Shown here piece by piece: positions 54,964 through 63,654 of a DNA stretch of 64,000 nucleotides. Position 1 is the first letter of the stretch, and each line of letters opens with the position of its first letter. The position numbers were made by a program, and so were the translations under genes. Under the pieces are notes generated by a model. That model worked only from the letters and a program-made list of their open reading frames with translations. It was not told where the DNA came from and did not search any database. The stretch covers positions 1,054,001-1,118,000 of the forward strand of contig NZ_CP059556.1 in assembly GCF_024734405.1 (NCBI RefSeq), given 5' to 3'. The DNA comes from Saccharopolyspora gregorii. GTDB lineage: Bacteria; Actinomycetota; Actinomycetes; Mycobacteriales; Pseudonocardiaceae.

Positions 54964-56100
54964 GTGACGGCAAGAGGTGACGGCCCCCTCGCGGGCCTGC
55001 GGGTGGTGGAGCTGGCGGGCCTCGGACCCGCTCCGTTCTGCGGGATGCTGCTGGCGGACCTGGGCGCGGACGTGGTCCGCGTCGGCCGTCCCGGCGGGGC
55101 TCCCGGCGAGCACGACCTGCTGGACCGGGGCAAGCGCGCGATCTCGGTGGACCTCAAGCACGAGCAGGGCCCGGAGACGGTGCTGGCGCTGGCCGAACGC
55201 GCCGACGTGCTCATCGAGGGCTTCCGGCCGGGGGTCGCCGAACGCCTCGGCGTCGGCCCCGAGCAGTGCTGGGAGCGGAACCCGAAGCTGGTGTTCGGCC
55301 GGATGACCGGCTGGGGCCAGGACGGTCCGCTGGCGCAGACCGCGGGCCACGACATCGGCTACATCGCGTTGAGCGGCATGCTGCACGCCATCGGCCGCAG
55401 CGGTGGCCCGCCGCAGGTCCCGGCGAACCTGCTGGGCGATTTCGGCGGCGGCGCCCTGTACCTGGCGGTGGGCGTGCTGTCCGCGGTGCTGAACGCGCGC
55501 AGCACCGGGCAGGGCCAGGTCGTCGACGCGTCCATCGTGGACGGTGCCGCGCACCTGGGTTCGATGCTGTTCGGGTTCGCCGCCGCCGGCGCGTGGCAGG
55601 AGCGGCGCGGCACGAACCTGCTCGACACCGGCGCGCCCTACTACGACGTGTACGAGACCTCCGACGGCGAGCACGTGGCGGTCGGCGCGCTGGAACCCAA
55701 GTTCTACGCCGAGCTGGTCGACCGACTCGGCCTCGACGACCTCCCGGACCGCGACGACGCGGCGAACTGGCCCGCGCTGCGCGAGCGGTTCGCCGCGACC
55801 TTCGCGAGCCGCACCCGCGCCGAGTGGACCGAGGTCTTCGACGGTTCCGACGCCTGCGTCGCCCCCGTGCTGTCCATGAGCGAAGCCCGGGAGCACCCGC
55901 ACCTGCAGGCCCGCGGCACCCTGCCCAGCCCCGGTGGCGTGCTGCAGCCCGCGCCCGCACCGCGGTTCTCCCGCACCCCGAGTTCACCGCCGCGCCCGGT
56001 CCCCGCCCCGGACACTGCGGTGCTGGCCGACTGGCAGGTGCCCACCGCGGCGGACCTGCTGGCGTCCGGCGCGATCCACCAGGCCCGAGAGGAAGCGTGA
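54964..56100 (+). CDS. CaiB/BaiF CoA-transferase family protein (alpha-methylacyl-CoA racemase type)
   Basis: A 378-residue class III CoA-transferase-fold enzyme. LAGLRVVELAGLGPAPFCGMLLADLGADVVRV is the N-terminal signature. It keeps the residues of alpha-methylacyl-CoA racemase: His in TAGHDIGYIALSG and Asp in ANLLGDFGGGALYL, with a Glu of the later segment. This enzyme epimerises 2-methyl-branched acyl-CoAs before beta-oxidation. GTG start after GGAGAGG. Operon with the acyl-CoA dehydrogenase gene (overlap GTGA). A CoA-transferase function cannot be excluded. Confidence 0.88.
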   Translation: MTARGDGPLAGLRVVELAGLGPAPFCGMLLADLGADVVRVGRPGGAPGEHDLLDRGKRAISVDLKHEQGPETVLALAERADVLIEGFRPGVAERLGVGPEQCWERNPKLVFGRMTGWGQDGPLAQTAGHDIGYIALSGMLHAIGRSGGPPQVPANLLGDFGGGALYLAVGVLSAVLNARSTGQGQVVDASIVDGAAHLGSMLFGFAAAGAWQERRGTNLLDTGAPYYDVYETSDGEHVAVGALEPKFYAELVDRLGLDDLPDRDDAANWPALRERFAATFASRTRAEWTEVFDGSDACVAPVLSMSEAREHPHLQARGTLPSPGGVLQPAPAPRFSRTPSSPPRPVPAPDTAVLADWQVPTAADLLASGAIHQAREEA

Positions 56101-57248
56101 CCCGCATGCGCAGGGAACTGTTCGAAGCCGAGCACGAGGCGTTCCGCGAGACCGCCAAGGCGTTCATCGCCAAAGAACTCCTCCCGCACCAGGAGGAGTG
56201 GGAGGCCGCGGGCGTCGTCAGCCGCGACGCGTGGCTGGCCGCCGGCGAGCAGGGCCTGCTCGGCATCGCCGTCGACGAGACCTACGGCGGCGGGGGAGTC
56301 GACGACTTCCGGTTCAACGTGGTGTTCGACGAAGAGCTCGTCAACGCCGGTATCAACGGCTTCGGCGTGCCCGTGCACAGCGACATCAACATCCCCTACC
56401 TGACCCGGCTGGCCACCGAGGAGCAGAAGCGGCGCTGGCTGCCCGGCTTCTGCACCGGCGAGATCATCAGCGCCATCGCTATGACCGAACCCGGAGCGGG
56501 CAGCGACCTGCAGGGCATGCGCACCACCGCGGTCCGCGACGGCGACCACTACGTGCTCAACGGGCAGAAGACGTTCATCTCCAACGGCATCAACGCCGAT
56601 CTGGTGATCGTCGCCGCCCGCACCGACCCGGACGCGGGCGCGCAGGGCATCAGCCTGCTCGTCGTCGAGCGCGGCATGGACGGTTTCGAACGCGGCCGCA
56701 ACCTGGAGAAGATCGGGCAGAAGTCCCAGGACACCGCCGAGCTGTACTTCAACGACGTGCGGGTGCCCGCGGCGAACCTGCTCGGCGAAGAGGGCCAGGG
56801 CTTCATCTACCTGATGCAGAACCTGCCGCAGGAACGGCTGTCCATCGCCGTCGCCGCCGCCGCCAGCGCCGAGAAGATCCTGGAGATCACCAAGCAGTAC
56901 TGCCGGGACCGCACCGCCTTCGGCCGCCCCATCGGCAAGTTCCAGAACACCCGTTTCGAACTGGCCGAGATGGCCACCGAGGTGCAGATCGGCCGCGTGT
57001 TCGCCGACCGTTGCGTCGCCGACCACGTCCGCGGTGAACTGAGCGTGGAACACGCCGCCATGGCCAAGTGGTGGCTCACCGAGATGAACAAGCGCGTCGT
57101 GGACCGCTGCCTGCAGCTGCACGGCGGCTACGGCTACATGCTGGAATACCCCGTCGCGAAGGCGTTCCTCGACTCGCGCGTGCAGACCATCTACGGCGGC
57201 ACGACCGAGATCATGAAGGAGATCGTGGGGCGCTCGCTGGGGATCTGA
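56097..57248 (+). CDS. Acyl-CoA dehydrogenase
   Basis: FAD-dependent acyl-CoA dehydrogenase of 383 residues, first step of beta-oxidation. Signatures: AMTEPGAGSDLQGMRT in the middle, IGQKSQDTAELYFNDVRVP, RTAFGRPIGKFQNTRF, and the C-terminal LHGGYGYMLEYPV followed by IYGGTTEIMKEIVGRSL, where the catalytic Glu lies. A GTG at 56097 overlapping the preceding stop and behind GAGAGGAAG is used; ATG at 56106 is the alternative. Length is normal. Confidence 0.93.
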   Translation: MTRMRRELFEAEHEAFRETAKAFIAKELLPHQEEWEAAGVVSRDAWLAAGEQGLLGIAVDETYGGGGVDDFRFNVVFDEELVNAGINGFGVPVHSDINIPYLTRLATEEQKRRWLPGFCTGEIISAIAMTEPGAGSDLQGMRTTAVRDGDHYVLNGQKTFISNGINADLVIVAARTDPDAGAQGISLLVVERGMDGFERGRNLEKIGQKSQDTAELYFNDVRVPAANLLGEEGQGFIYLMQNLPQERLSIAVAAAASAEKILEITKQYCRDRTAFGRPIGKFQNTRFELAEMATEVQIGRVFADRCVADHVRGELSVEHAAMAKWWLTEMNKRVVDRCLQLHGGYGYMLEYPVAKAFLDSRVQTIYGGTTEIMKEIVGRSLGI

Positions 57249-57265
57249 GTCGGAAGAGGTGCGGC

Positions 57266-58414
57266 ATGGACTGGATGGTCACCCCCGCGGCGGACCGGGC
57301 GCTGTCCGACGTGCTGCCCTCCGCGCTGGCCGCCCTCGGCACCGCCGGGTTCACCGACGTGCTCGGGATCCCGCGGTGCCGTTCGGCGGCCGTGCTGCTC
57401 GTCGACGGGCTCGGCTGGTCGCTGCTGCGCGAGCACGCCGCCGACGCGCCGGCGCTGAACTCGCTGGCCACCGGTGAGCCGCTCGTCGCCGGATTCCCCA
57501 CCACCACCGCCACCAGCATCACCTCGCTCGGCACCGGGCGGCGCGCCGGTGAGCACGGGATCGTCGGCTACACCTTCGCCGAACCCTCCGGCGGTCTGCT
57601 GCACCCGCTGGCGTGGGTGAGCCGCGGCGCCGACGGGCGGCGGCGCGGGCTGCTCGACGAGTGGCCGCCGGAAATCGCCCAGCCCACCCCGACCGCGCTG
57701 GAACGCGCCGCCGAAGCCGGGGTGGCCGTCCGCTCCGTCGCGCCCGCCGAGTTCGGCGGGACCGGGCTGACCAGGGCCGCGCTGCGCGGCGGCGAGTTCC
57801 GCGGCGTGCACGCGCTCGGCGACCTCGGTGCGGAACTGCTCGCCGCGCTCGCCGAGCCCGGGCCCGCGCTGTGCTACGGCTACCACGGCCACCTCGACCT
57901 CGTCGGCCACGTGCACGGGCCCGGTTCGTTGCCGTGGCGGATCCAGCTCGCCCAGGTCGACCGGCTCGTCGACTCGCTGCTGCAACGGCTGCCCGCCGAA
58001 TCGGTGCTGCTCGTCGTCGCCGACCACGGCATGGTCGCCGTCGACCCGGCCGACGCCGTCGACGCCGACTCCGAACCCGCGCTGCGCGCCGGGCTGCGGC
58101 TCATCGGCGGCGAACCCCGCGCCCGCCACCTCTACCCGCTGCCGGGGGCGCGCGACGACGTGCTGCACGCCTGGCGGGACGTGCTGGGGGAGCGCGGCGC
58201 CGTCGTGACCCGCGAGCAGGCCGTCGACGACGGGTGGTTCGGCCCCGTCGTCACCGACGAGGTGCGCTCGCGCATCGGCGAGGCCATCGCCGTGCTGCGC
58301 GACGGCGCGGTCGTGCGGTCCGCGGCCGAACCCGGCGAATCCGCGTTGCGCGGCCACCACGGCTCGCTCACCGCGGCCGAACAGCACGTGCCGCTGCTGA
58401 TCGCGCGGGGATGA
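57266..58414 (+). CDS. Alkaline phosphatase superfamily protein (nucleotide pyrophosphatase-like)
   Basis: A 382-residue metallo-phosphodiesterase/phosphatase-fold protein without a signal peptide. Zinc/metal ligands and nucleophile are seen as LLVDGLGWSLL, the Thr nucleophile in FPTTTATSITSL, HGHLDLVGHVHGPG, VVADHGMVAVDP and GHHGSLT. Homologues in actinobacteria are annotated as nucleotide pyrophosphatases or phosphodiesterases; the substrate is unknown. It is 17 bp behind the acyl-CoA dehydrogenase gene with a GGAAGAGGT site, so probably cotranscribed, though functionally unrelated. Confidence 0.82.
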   Translation: MDWMVTPAADRALSDVLPSALAALGTAGFTDVLGIPRCRSAAVLLVDGLGWSLLREHAADAPALNSLATGEPLVAGFPTTTATSITSLGTGRRAGEHGIVGYTFAEPSGGLLHPLAWVSRGADGRRRGLLDEWPPEIAQPTPTALERAAEAGVAVRSVAPAEFGGTGLTRAALRGGEFRGVHALGDLGAELLAALAEPGPALCYGYHGHLDLVGHVHGPGSLPWRIQLAQVDRLVDSLLQRLPAESVLLVVADHGMVAVDPADAVDADSEPALRAGLRLIGGEPRARHLYPLPGARDDVLHAWRDVLGERGAVVTREQAVDDGWFGPVVTDEVRSRIGEAIAVLRDGAVVRSAAEPGESALRGHHGSLTAAEQHVPLLIARG

Positions 58415-58523
58415 GCGCGGCGCGCCGGTGACCGGTCGCGTCCGGGCGGCCGCCGGGAACGGTTCCGGGCTCGTGGTCGCCGGTGACGGTCCGTCGGTGC
58501 AGCGCCGATCGCGTTCGTCCGTC

Positions 58524-58583
58524 CTGCGTCGGCCGGTTCTGCGTCGGCCGGTTCTGGGGTCGCGGGTTCTGCGTTCGTCGGTT
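58524..58583. repeat. Four tandem 15-bp repeats downstream of the YbaB gene
   Basis: CTGCGTCGGCCGGTT occurs twice in succession (58524-58553), followed by two divergent 15-bp copies (CTGGGGTCGCGGGTT and CTGCGTTCGTCGGTT) up to the stop codon of the YbaB/EbfC gene. It could be a minisatellite, since the unit is a multiple of three. Confidence 0.7.
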
Positions 58584-59083
58584 CAGCGGAGGAAGGAGTC
58601 GCGGGAGAAGTCCTCGTCACCGGGGTCGTCGTCGCGGCGGGGCCGGTTCGGGCGGGACCGCGGCGGCTGGGCGGGCCGGTCGGCCGCGGGCGGTGCCGGT
58701 CTCGGCGCGGGTTCCGCCGCCGCGTCGACGTCCGCGGGCGGCTGCGCCCCGTGCGCCTGGTAGGCCTCGCGGAACTGCTCGGCCCGATCGCCCAGCACCG
58801 GTTCCACGGTGGCGTTCATCGTCTCCGCGGCCCGCTGGGTGGCCTGCCGGATGGTCTGCACGATCGTCTGCTGCAGCTCGGTGTGCGAGCAGCGCATCGC
58901 CTCCGGGCTCAGCCGCAGGTCGAGCACCGCGCCGGACGGGGCGACGGTCACGGTGACCGCACCGTCCTGGCTGCGCGCCTCGCCGCGGATCTCGCTCATC
59001 TTGTCCTTGAGCTGCGCCGCGGCCGCCGCCTGCTCCTCGAAACGGGACAGCATCTCCCGGACGCGCTGCTGGGCGCTGGACAT
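58583..59083 (-). CDS. YbaB/EbfC family DNA-binding protein
   Basis: A 166-residue protein with the YbaB/EbfC nucleoid-associated domain in the first 100 residues: MSSAQQRVREMLSRFEEQ, GEARSQDGAVTVTVAPSGAVLDLRLSPEA, then a long helix. A Pro/Ala/Arg/Asp-rich disordered tail (PAPRPAPPAADRPAQPPRS and on) makes it longer than the 100-residue basic form. Such extended versions in actinobacteria are often found beside secretion genes, but none is here. It is on the minus strand between unrelated plus-strand genes. Confidence 0.82.
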   Translation of the reverse strand: MSSAQQRVREMLSRFEEQAAAAAQLKDKMSEIRGEARSQDGAVTVTVAPSGAVLDLRLSPEAMRCSHTELQQTIVQTIRQATQRAAETMNATVEPVLGDRAEQFREAYQAHGAQPPADVDAAAEPAPRPAPPAADRPAQPPRSRPNRPRRDDDPGDEDFSRDSFLR

Positions 59084-59238
59084 GAAAAGTCTCCCCGACT
59101 TCCGAACGTTTTCAGAGAGCGTAGCCAGTGCTGGTGGCGCGCCGCGGACGTTCCGCGGTTTCCGCTCCGCGCCGAACCTCGGAGGTGGTGACGAGGAGCA
59201 CAATGGGGGTGCGGCGACGCCTCGTCGGCCTCTTGTAT

Positions 59239-59292
59239 CTATGCGGCGATCCGCCTAGAGTTCCCGACGGCCGGAATGTTGTTTCCGCATAG
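59239..59292. promoter_or_regulatory. Inverted repeat in the glc promoter region
   Basis: CTATGCGG at 59239 and CCGCATAG at 59285 are perfect complements 38 bp apart, ending 30 bp before glcD. They could be two half-sites for one regulator, but no regulator gene is adjacent. Confidence 0.35.
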
Positions 59293-59322
59293 CGAAATCC
59301 TCAGTGGTGAGGAGGCGTGCCC

Positions 59323-60807
59323 ATGTCCACCACCAGCGCCACGACCGCCCCCGACCTCGACCGGCTCGTGCGGCACCTGCGCACCGCGCTGCCCGAACGC
59401 GCGGTGATCACCGATCCGCAACGGCTGCGCACCTACGAATGCGACGGGCTCGCCAGCCACCGCGTCGTGCCCGCCGTCGTCGTCCTCCCGGAAACCACCG
59501 AACAGGTCCAGCACGTCGTCACCGCCTGCGCCGAGCAGGACGTGCCGTTCGTCGCGCGCGGCTCCGGCACCGGCCTGTCCGGCGGGGCGCTCCCGCACTC
59601 CGACGGCGTCCTCATCGTCACCGCCAAGATGCGCCGCATCCTCGACGTCGACATCGCCAACGAACGCGCCGTCGTCGAACCCGGCGTCATCAACCTCGAC
59701 GTCACCCGCGCCGCCGCCCCGCACGGCTACTACTTCGCGCCCGACCCCTCCAGCCAGCAGGTCTGCTCCGTCGGCGGCAACGTCGCCGAGAACTCCGGCG
59801 GCGCGCACTGCCTCAAGTACGGGTTCACCACCCACCACGTGCTCGGGCTGCAGGTCGTGCTGCCGAACGGAGAACTCGTCGAACTCGGCGGCACCGCCCG
59901 CGAAGCACCCGGCTACGACCTGCTCGGCGCGTTCATCGGCAGCGAAGGGACCCTCGGCGTCGTCACCCGGATCACCGTGCGGCTGCTGCGCGCACCCGAA
60001 GCCGTGCAGACCCTGCTCGCCGGCTTCCGCACCACCGACGACGCGGGCGCCGCCGTCTCCGCCATCATCAGCGCCGGAGTCACCCCCGCCGCCATCGAGA
60101 TGATGGACGCGCTCGCCATCGAAGCCGCCGAACAAGCCGTCCACTGCGGATATCCCGACGGAGCGGGTGCCGTCCTCGTCGTCGAACTCGACGGGCCCAC
60201 CGCCGAAGTCGAGCACACCTTCGCCGAGGTGAAGCGGCACTGCGACCGGCACGGGGCCTTCGAGATCCGCGTCGCCGCCGACGACCAGGAACGCGCCACC
60301 ATCTGGAAAGGCCGCAAATCCGCGTTCGCCGCCGTCGGCCGCATCAGCCCCGACTACATCGTCCAGGACGGGGTGATCCCGCGGACCGCGCTGCCCGAAG
60401 TGCTCGGCCGCATCGCCCGCCTCTCCGCCGACTCCGGCGTCCGCGTCGCCAACGTCTTCCACGCCGGAGACGGGAACCTGCACCCGCTCGTGCTGTTCGA
60501 CGACGCCGAGGACGGCGCCGCCGAACGCGCCGAAGCCGTCTCCGGCGCCATCCTCGACCTCTGCATCGAACACGGCGGCTCCATCACCGGGGAGCACGGC
60601 GTCGGCGCCGACAAGGTCAAGTACATGGGGCGCATGTTCACCGACGACGACCTCGACACCATGCAACTCCTGCGGTGCGCGTTCGACCCCGCCGGGATCT
60701 GCAACCCCGGCAAGGTGTTCCCCACGCCGCGGCTGTGCGGCGAAGTCCCCGGACCCCGCCGCGGCGTGCACCCGCTGACCGAAGCAGGATTGGCGGACCA
60801 GTTCTGA
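59323..60807 (+). CDS. glcD: Glycolate oxidase, FAD-binding subunit GlcD
   Basis: FAD-linked 2-hydroxyacid dehydrogenase subunit of 494 residues, oxidising glycolate (or D-lactate). Signatures are RGSGTGLSGGALP in the FAD PP-loop, SVGGNVAENSGGAHCLKYG, GYDLLGAFIGSEGTLGVVT and the C-terminal NVFHAGDGNLHPLVLFD with HGGSITGEHGVGADKVKYM. The ATG at 59323 lies eight bases after GAGGAGG; a GTG at 59317 is too close. Overlaps glcE by one base. Confidence 0.92.
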   Translation: MSTTSATTAPDLDRLVRHLRTALPERAVITDPQRLRTYECDGLASHRVVPAVVVLPETTEQVQHVVTACAEQDVPFVARGSGTGLSGGALPHSDGVLIVTAKMRRILDVDIANERAVVEPGVINLDVTRAAAPHGYYFAPDPSSQQVCSVGGNVAENSGGAHCLKYGFTTHHVLGLQVVLPNGELVELGGTAREAPGYDLLGAFIGSEGTLGVVTRITVRLLRAPEAVQTLLAGFRTTDDAGAAVSAIISAGVTPAAIEMMDALAIEAAEQAVHCGYPDGAGAVLVVELDGPTAEVEHTFAEVKRHCDRHGAFEIRVAADDQERATIWKGRKSAFAAVGRISPDYIVQDGVIPRTALPEVLGRIARLSADSGVRVANVFHAGDGNLHPLVLFDDAEDGAAERAEAVSGAILDLCIEHGGSITGEHGVGADKVKYMGRMFTDDDLDTMQLLRCAFDPAGICNPGKVFPTPRLCGEVPGPRRGVHPLTEAGLADQF

Positions 60808-62045
60808 TGACCACCACCCGCGCCGCCCTCCACGACCGGCTCGGCGACCGCCTCCGCGACGCCACCGAACACGACGAGATCGCCGGCATCCGGCCCCGCT
60901 GGGTCGTCACCGCCGCCGACACCGCCGACGTCGCCGACGCGCTGCGCGCCGCCGCCGAACACGACCTCACCGTCGTGCCCCGCGGCTCCGGCAGCAGACT
61001 CGACTGGGGACCGGCGCCCACCTCCGCCGACCTGCTGCTCGACCTCGCGCCCTGCACAGGCATCCTCGAACACGCCGCGGGCGACCTCGTCATCAGCGCC
61101 CGCGCCGGAACCCCGCTGCGCGCGCTGCACGACACCGCCGCCGCAGCAGGTCAACGGCTGCCCATCGATCCGCCGCAGCCCACCGCCACCGTCGGCGGCG
61201 TCGTCGCCACCGGCACCTCCGGACCCGCCCGGCACTACTTCGGCGGAATCCGCGACCTGCTCATCGGCATCACCGTCGTCCTCGCCGACGGGACCACCAC
61301 CACCTCCGGCGGCAACGTCGTCAAGAACGTCGCCGGATACGACCTCGGCAAGCTCTACACCGGATCCTTCGGCACCCTCGGCGTCATCACCGAAGCCGTG
61401 TTCCGGCTGCACCCCCTCGCCGCCGAACACCGCTGGATCAGCAGCACCACCCACGACCCCGGCGACGCCGCAGGCATCGTCGACGCCCACCGGCACAGCC
61501 AGGCCATGCCCACCGCCATCGAACTCGACCGGCCCGAACCCGGCGGACCCATCACCATCACCGCGCAGCTCGAAGGCCGCCCCGACGCCACCCACGCCCG
61601 CGCCGACGCGCTCGCCCGCACCGTCGGCGGCGAAGTCCACGAGCACCCGCCCGGCTGGTGGGGCGCGCACCCCTTCCCCGCCGACGGCACCGGCCTGCGC
61701 ATCGGCACCGAACCGGCCGCGCTGGCCGACCTGCTCCGCGCCGCCGACCGAGCCGCCACCCGCACCGCACTGCCGCTCGCGCTGCGCGGCGCCGCCGGAC
61801 TCGGCGTCCTGCACGCCGGACTCCCCGGCACCGCCGACCCCGCCGCCACCACCGAACTCGTCACCGCGCTGCGCGCACTGCCCGGCTACACCGCGCTCGA
61901 ACGCGGCACCCCCGCCGTCCGCGCCGCCCTCGACCCGTGGGGGCCGCGACCCGCCGCGCTCACCGCGCTCGACCGGCAGCTCAAGGACCGCTTCGACCCC
62001 GGACACCGACTCGCCCCCGGCCGCCACGCGGGAGGAATCCGATGA
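60807..62045 (+). CDS. glcE: Glycolate oxidase, FAD-binding subunit GlcE
   Basis: A 412-residue second FAD-binding subunit. It shares with GlcD the PP-loop region PRGSGSRLDWG, PTATVGGVVATGTSGP, and SGGNVVKNVAGYDLGKLYTGSFGTLGVITEAVF. The C-terminal half is less conserved, as expected for GlcE. The start codon shares a base with the glcD stop; its own stop overlaps glcF (ATGA), so the three subunits are translationally coupled. Confidence 0.9.
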   Translation: MTTTRAALHDRLGDRLRDATEHDEIAGIRPRWVVTAADTADVADALRAAAEHDLTVVPRGSGSRLDWGPAPTSADLLLDLAPCTGILEHAAGDLVISARAGTPLRALHDTAAAAGQRLPIDPPQPTATVGGVVATGTSGPARHYFGGIRDLLIGITVVLADGTTTTSGGNVVKNVAGYDLGKLYTGSFGTLGVITEAVFRLHPLAAEHRWISSTTHDPGDAAGIVDAHRHSQAMPTAIELDRPEPGGPITITAQLEGRPDATHARADALARTVGGEVHEHPPGWWGAHPFPADGTGLRIGTEPAALADLLRAADRAATRTALPLALRGAAGLGVLHAGLPGTADPAATTELVTALRALPGYTALERGTPAVRAALDPWGPRPAALTALDRQLKDRFDPGHRLAPGRHAGGIR

Positions 62046-63373
62046 CCGACACCGAACCCGACGACGTGCTCCGCGGCGGAGCGTTCGACGCGCTGCACCC
62101 GCCGCAACGCGAACTCGTCGACGACTGCGTCCACTGCGGGTTCTGCCTGCCCAGCTGCCCCACCTACGACCTGTGGGGCGAAGAGATGGACTCGCCGCGC
62201 GGCCGCATCTACCTCATGAAGGAAGGCCTCGAAGGCGAACCCATGACCGACACCATGGTCGGCCACATGGACGCCTGCCTCGGCTGCATGGCCTGCGTCA
62301 GCGCCTGCCCCTCCGGAGTGCAGTACGGCACCCTCATCAACGAGACCCGCGCCCAGATCGAACGCAACCACACCCGCGGGCGCTGGGAGAAGCTGCTGCG
62401 CACCGCGATCTTCACCCTCTTCCCGCACCCGCGCAGGCTCCGCGCGCTCCGCGGACCCCTCGCCCTCTACCAACGGCTCCGCATCGGAGCACTGCTGCGC
62501 CGCACCGGGATCACCGACGCGCTGCCGCCTCACCTGCGCACCATGGAATCTCTCGCACCGCCCATCACCCGGGCGCCCCGGCTCGGCCGCCGCGTGCCCG
62601 CCCGCGGACCGCGCCGCGCCACCGTCGGCATGATCACCGGCTGCGTGCAGAGCGCCTTCTTCCCCGACGTCAACGCCGCCACCGCCCGCGTCCTCGCCGC
62701 CGAAGGGTGCGACGTCGTCATCCCACCCGCGCAAGGGTGCTGCGGCGCGCTCAGCGAACACTCCGGCCGCGAAGCCGAAGCCACCGCCTTCGCCCGCGCC
62801 CTCCTCGACACCTTCGAGCAGACCCGCGTCGACCACGTCGTCATCAACTCCGCGGGCTGCGGCTCCACCCTCAAGGACTACCCGCGGCTGCTGCGCGACG
62901 ACCCGCACTACGCCGCCAAGGCCGAACGGTTCGCCGCCCAGGTCCGCGACATCACCGAACTGCTCACCGAACTCGGACCCGCCGCCACCCGGCACCCGCT
63001 GCCCGCCGCCGTCGCGTACCACGACGCCTGCCACCTCAGCCACGGCCAAGGCATCCGCCGCCAACCCCGCGACCTGCTGCGCGACATCCCCGGCATCGAA
63101 CTCCGCGAAATCGATCGCGGCGAACTGTGCTGCGGCTCCGCCGGGATCTACAACCTGCTCCAACCCGACGCCGCCCGCGAACTCGGCGACCGCAAGGCCG
63201 GCCACGTCCGCGACACCGGCGCGCAACTGCTCGTCACCGCCAACCCCGGGTGCTCCATGCAGATCCGCGCCGCCCTCGAACGGCGCGGGGAAGCCATGCC
63301 GATGGCGCACACCGTGCAGGTGCTCGACGCGGCCATCCGCGGGGTGGGGGTGGACGGGTTGCTGCGGGGTTGA
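62042..63373 (+). CDS. glcF: Glycolate oxidase, iron-sulfur subunit GlcF
   Basis: A 443-residue subunit with two [4Fe-4S] ferredoxin motifs (CVHCGFCLPSCPTY and CLGCMACVSACPSG) and two CCG domains (QGCCGALSEHSG, ELCCGSAGIYN) that pass electrons to the membrane. Motifs are complete. Last gene of glcDEF; 280 bp with a repeat array separate it from the permease gene. Confidence 0.93.
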   Translation: MTDTEPDDVLRGGAFDALHPPQRELVDDCVHCGFCLPSCPTYDLWGEEMDSPRGRIYLMKEGLEGEPMTDTMVGHMDACLGCMACVSACPSGVQYGTLINETRAQIERNHTRGRWEKLLRTAIFTLFPHPRRLRALRGPLALYQRLRIGALLRRTGITDALPPHLRTMESLAPPITRAPRLGRRVPARGPRRATVGMITGCVQSAFFPDVNAATARVLAAEGCDVVIPPAQGCCGALSEHSGREAEATAFARALLDTFEQTRVDHVVINSAGCGSTLKDYPRLLRDDPHYAAKAERFAAQVRDITELLTELGPAATRHPLPAAVAYHDACHLSHGQGIRRQPRDLLRDIPGIELREIDRGELCCGSAGIYNLLQPDAARELGDRKAGHVRDTGAQLLVTANPGCSMQIRAALERRGEAMPMAHTVQVLDAAIRGVGVDGLLRG

Positions 63374-63381
63374 GCGCGGGG

Positions 63382-63521
63382 GTGGCAGGAAGGTTCCCTT
63401 CATCGCACCGGTGACCGGAAGGTTCCCTTGCTCGTGACCCGACGGCCGGAACCTCGGCGTCGGCGCCGCGTGACAGGAAGGTTCCCTCCACCGCACCGGT
63501 GACTGGAAGGTTCCCTTGCTC
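63382..63521 (-). repeat. Repeat array downstream of glcF (four clear units)
   Basis: Minus-oriented units start (plus coordinates) at 63382, 63411, 63470 and 63499. The 59-bp step contains a degraded unit near 63441. It begins 9 bp after the glcF stop and lies ahead of the permease promoter region. Confidence 0.85.
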
Positions 63522-63654
63522 GGAGCCCGCAGCGGACGTCTCGTCAAGGCGCTGAGCGCACCCCGAACCCGGGCCGGACGGCGCTACCAGCGGCAGTGGT
63601 GCGCGGTTATCGTCGCCGTCTCGGCCCGTCGGCCTCCGCCACGAAGGAGTGGTC

